A DNA stretch of 7,281 nucleotides from Treponema sp. UBA2869 (GTDB lineage: Bacteria; Spirochaetota; Spirochaetia; Treponematales; Treponemataceae), in contig DEEV01000115.1 in the NCBI GenBank assembly GCA_002350445.1, positions 21,443-28,723 on the forward strand, in the 5' to 3' direction. Below the pieces are notes generated by a model. It did not search any database. It saw nothing but the letters and a program-made list of their open reading frames with translations, and was not told the origin of the DNA. Both the position numbers and the translations under genes were made by a program. Position 1 is the first letter of the stretch. Every line of letters starts with the position of its first letter. Shown piece after piece: positions 5,980-7,281 of the stretch.

Positions 5980-7281
5980 TTATGCTTTTGCTTTTTTTGC
6001 ATCAAGCTGCTTCATAAAAATCTGATAAGCAACAAGAATTACAATCATTGAAATGCCAATAATATCACTTTTTGTTTCTGGAATTACGCACAAAAGACCG
6101 GCAATTGCAAACAGAAGTCTTTCTGTAAGGTCAAGCATTCGTCTTGCAGGATAATTCTTCTTTGCCTTGGAATAAGTAAAGAACCCTGTGTGGCGGAAAC
6201 CGTAACCTTCCAATGCTACACTAATTCCAAACATTCCGATTAATGCAGTAATTATAATCATAATTATAGAAAGCGCTGAGGCGTCAATCATAAGCATTTT
6301 TGAGTTATAAACAAACATGTAAGGAATAATAAAGGCTCCTATTGCAAGTTTGGTTGCATTTATAGCTGTTTTCATTGGCTTGGCCCGCGCTATGGCTGCT
6401 CCTGCAATGGCTGCAAGTGCTACCGGAGGTGTAACGTCCGCAATAATACCAAAATAGAATGCAAACATGTGTGCGGCAAGCGGTTGAACACCAAGCTGAA
6501 TGATTGCTCCCGCTGTGATTGTTGAAGTAATAAGATAGTTTGCTGTTGTAGGAGCGCCCATTCCAAGAATTATAGAAGCGAGCATTGTAAAAATCAGGGT
6601 AAGGAAAAGTTTTCCCTGTGCGAGTGTAACGAGTCCGGCTCCAAGCTTAAGGCCAAGGCCTGTAAGTGTTACTATTCCAATAATAATACCTGCCATACCA
6701 CAGGCAATTGCAACGCTGATTATGTTTCTTGCGGCGGCACACATTACGCTAATTAAGTCGTTTAAACTGAACTGAGGACGTTTTCCTGTTGCAATATCAA
6801 TAAAGTTTATGATTAAGCCAACAATAAGACATGCAACAATTCCCATTAATGCGGCAAAAACGGCAGTATATCCTATGCACAAAAATGTAATTATTATTGC
6901 CAGAGGAAGAATCATATATCCTTTAGAAAGGAACAAAGGCAGAAATTTTGGAAGCTGCTCTTTTGGAAGTCCCTTTAAGCCTATTTTTTTTGCTTCAAGA
7001 TGAACCGAAATAAAAATGCCTGTAAAATAAAGAATGGCAGGAATAATTGAAGCTTTTACAATCTGAATGTATGGAACGCCAAGACTTTCTGCCATAAGAA
7101 AGGCTGCTGCACCCATAATAGGAGGCATAAGCTGACCACCTGTGGATGCAGATGCTTCTACGGCGCCAGCGAATTCACCTTTGTAGCCAAGCTTTTTCAT
7201 CATTGGAATTGTAAAAGAGCCAGAACCAACTGTGTTTGAAACCGAAGAACCAGAAACTGTTCCTAAAAGAGCCGAAGACAG
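5980..7281 (-). CDS. TRAP transporter fused permease (4TM/12TM, TAXI type), 5' end missing
   Basis: Large membrane subunit of a TRAP importer, which uses an ion gradient and a periplasmic binding protein to import organic acids or related solutes. The reading frame is open to the window edge. The 26 codons before the first in-window Met (7203) encode LSSALLGTVSGSSVSNTVG and continue the family pattern, so that Met is internal. The visible 433 residues include STGGQLMPP (46-54), GMGAPTTANY (240-249) and DVTPPVALAA (282-291), all hallmarks of the DctM half, plus many hydrophobic helices and a Lys-rich cytoplasmic end. Full fused proteins are usually above 600 residues, so the DctQ-like part and early DctM helices lie beyond the edge. 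The cognate TAXI-type binding protein is not in the window and may be upstream. The substrate is unknown. Confidence 0.9.
   Translation of the reverse strand: MSSALLGTVSGSSVSNTVGSGSFTIPMMKKLGYKGEFAGAVEASASTGGQLMPPIMGAAAFLMAESLGVPYIQIVKASIIPAILYFTGIFISVHLEAKKIGLKGLPKEQLPKFLPLFLSKGYMILPLAIIITFLCIGYTAVFAALMGIVACLIVGLIINFIDIATGKRPQFSLNDLISVMCAAARNIISVAIACGMAGIIIGIVTLTGLGLKLGAGLVTLAQGKLFLTLIFTMLASIILGMGAPTTANYLITSTITAGAIIQLGVQPLAAHMFAFYFGIIADVTPPVALAAIAGAAIARAKPMKTAINATKLAIGAFIIPYMFVYNSKMLMIDASALSIIMIIITALIGMFGISVALEGYGFRHTGFFTYSKAKKNYPARRMLDLTERLLFAIAGLLCVIPETKSDIIGISMIVILVAYQIFMKQLDAKKAKA

Noticed and set aside
6809..7003. Open reading frame of 64 codons on the plus strand inside the TRAP gene
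   Set aside because: It is antisense to a well-conserved membrane protein and has no supporting signals.
7201..7203. ATG pair as the start of the TRAP permease
   Set aside because: The upstream codons to the window edge are open and match the conserved DctM pattern, so this Met is internal and the gene is truncated by the window.
1..7281. CRISPR arrays, tRNA or rRNA genes, insertion sequences, attachment sites
   Set aside because: I looked for spaced direct repeats, transposase-like frames, terminal inverted repeats and tRNA-like folds and saw none.

Overview
The window holds two convergent transcription units in AT-rich DNA. The mix of genes fits a saccharolytic gut or rumen spirochete of the Treponema type: a sugar ABC transporter without its own ATPase, a fused TRAP permease and an exported class 3 lipase with an outer-membrane-like C-terminal region. 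That assignment is inference from protein style and base composition, not from a marker gene.

Bases 1-226 contain no gene but a dense control region for the rightward operon. It has a good sigma-70-type promoter (-35 TTGACA at 104-109, -10 TATGAT at 126-131), a 25-bp near-perfect palindrome centred on the -35 box (a likely operator), and a two-tier stem-loop (139-180) that would form the very 5' end of the mRNA.

Bases 227-3596 are a carbohydrate ABC importer operon: a periplasmic solute-binding protein (227-1534), then two MalF/MalG-type permeases (about 1638-2642 and 2655-3596). A strong intrinsic terminator (1557-1590) sits between the binding-protein gene and the permeases, which should give much more binding protein than membrane complex. 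No ATPase gene is present, so the complex probably borrows a shared MsmX/UgpC-like ATPase encoded elsewhere. The operon ends in a terminator (3623-3658) that may also serve the convergent lipase gene.

Bases 3695-7281 are transcribed leftward. First comes the 3' part of a TRAP 4TM/12TM fused permease (5980-7281, cut by the window edge), then an exported class 3 (alpha/beta hydrolase) lipase (3695-5941). The lipase carries a C-terminal stretch of amphipathic beta strands of about 160 residues that looks like a small outer-membrane barrel.

The most unusual DNA feature is between these two genes. A perfect 13-bp hairpin with a U-tract (5913-5952, minus strand) looks like the terminator of the TRAP gene, yet it contains the only plausible start codon of the lipase. 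Terminator, start codon and possibly a leaderless promoter are therefore superimposed.
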